Positions 63,829 through 64,000 of a stretch of 64,000 nucleotides of DNA are shown here, piece by piece. The stretch lies in contig NZ_FNZG01000002.1 in assembly GCF_900109195.1 (NCBI RefSeq), positions 752,191 through 816,190 of the forward strand. Reading direction: 5' to 3'. Below the pieces are notes generated by a model that searched no databases, was not told where the DNA came from, and was given only the letters and a program-made list of their open reading frames with translations. Source of the stretch: Pseudooceanicola nitratireducens (GTDB lineage Bacteria > Pseudomonadota > Alphaproteobacteria > Rhodobacterales > Rhodobacteraceae). The translations under genes and the position numbers were made by a program. Positions within the stretch are counted from its first letter, which is position 1. Every line of letters begins with the position of its first letter.

Positions 63829-64000
63829 ATGACACTGCCTTTTGTACCGCCCGCCGGGTCCAGCACCCCCGGTTTCCAGCCCGTGTCGCTAAGGGCACGT
63901 TTGCGTGCCGACACGCGGGCCGCCCATGATCGGCTGGACGCGCTTTTGTCCGGTGCGGACCTGTCGCACCGCTTGGGCCTGGCGCAGTTCCTGCATGCGC
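63829..64000 (+). CDS. Heme oxygenase-like protein, partial
   Basis: The first 57 codons of a gene cut by the right edge. The sequence LRARLRADTRAAHDRLDALLSGADLSHRLGLAQFLHA matches the first helix of biliverdin-producing heme oxygenases, where the His in AAHDRLD is the proximal heme ligand. It starts at ATG 63829 after an AT-richer 195-bp divergent region with an ACCTAGGT palindrome (63792-63799). In this group such enzymes supply biliverdin to bacteriophytochromes or recover iron; which applies cannot be seen here. Confidence 0.75.
   Translation, partial: MTLPFVPPAGSSTPGFQPVSLRARLRADTRAAHDRLDALLSGADLSHRLGLAQFLHA

Overview
The window is a GC-rich chromosomal segment from an alphaproteobacterium, almost certainly Rhodobacteraceae (Roseobacter group). 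Supporting signs are: an atpHAGDC operon without F0 genes; the hisS-hisZ-hisG trio; B12-dependent NrdJ; DUF1489, DUF2125 and DUF6473 proteins; a VPLPA-type C-terminal sorting signal; an SOS box of the alphaproteobacterial direct-repeat type; and a CtrA-type TTAA-N7-TTAA site. No rRNA, tRNA, CRISPR array, transposase or phage gene was seen. The content is mostly housekeeping, with a few poorly characterised modules between.

Layout. 1-6.2 kb: a cut FAD oxidoreductase, gamma-glutamyltransferase, etfBA, a DUF6473 protein and 3-hydroxybutyryl-CoA dehydrogenase. 6.2-20.5 kb: mostly minus strand, with a DUF938 methyltransferase and a VPLPA-anchored protein, then a long co-directional block pxpB-pxpC-pxpA, xdhA-xdhB-xdhC and a BMP-type ABC importer. 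This block looks like a nitrogen-scavenging cluster (5-oxoproline hydrolysis, purine uptake and purine oxidation) joined by 4-8 base overlaps. 20.5-31.8 kb: dnaE, a lipoprotein behind two palindromes, slyX, hisS-hisZ-hisG, DUF1489 and nrdJ. 31.8-40.5 kb: a DUF808 protein, an agmatinase-family enzyme, an LpxR-family protein, a Hint-domain protein, rpsD with a structured leader, and an SOS-controlled pair made of a radical-SAM protein and a DUF4130-UdgX fusion. 40.5-49.5 kb: MAPEG protein, hisC-tyrC-extensin, DUF2125, ChaC, an ExbB-like/MotB-like putative ion-driven motor with a very long coiled coil, and an M23 peptidase. 49.5-64 kb: clpA, gloB, a methyltransferase, a 17-bp tandem array, a secreted repeat protein with an exact 17-residue period, atpHAGDC, an H-type lectin, ychF, a sulfotransferase-like protein and the start of a heme oxygenase.

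Links between genes. GGT, ChaC and PxpABC are three steps of glutathione turnover: gamma-glutamyl removal, 5-oxoproline release and 5-oxoproline hydrolysis. XdhABC plus the BMP transporter suggest purine import and oxidation. EtfAB and the hydroxyacyl-CoA dehydrogenase fit fatty-acid or PHB metabolism.

Most interesting non-genic signals: (1) a perfect LexA box immediately upstream of the radical-SAM/UdgX pair; (2) a dispersed composite repeat (GC-rich hairpin plus TATTT core), one apparent relative of which lies in frame inside xdhB and accounts for part of a surplus of about 45 residues; (3) twin perfect palindromes over the ribosome-binding site of the gene at 24115; (4) the rpsD leader; (5) the 17-bp tandem array next to the repeat-protein gene.
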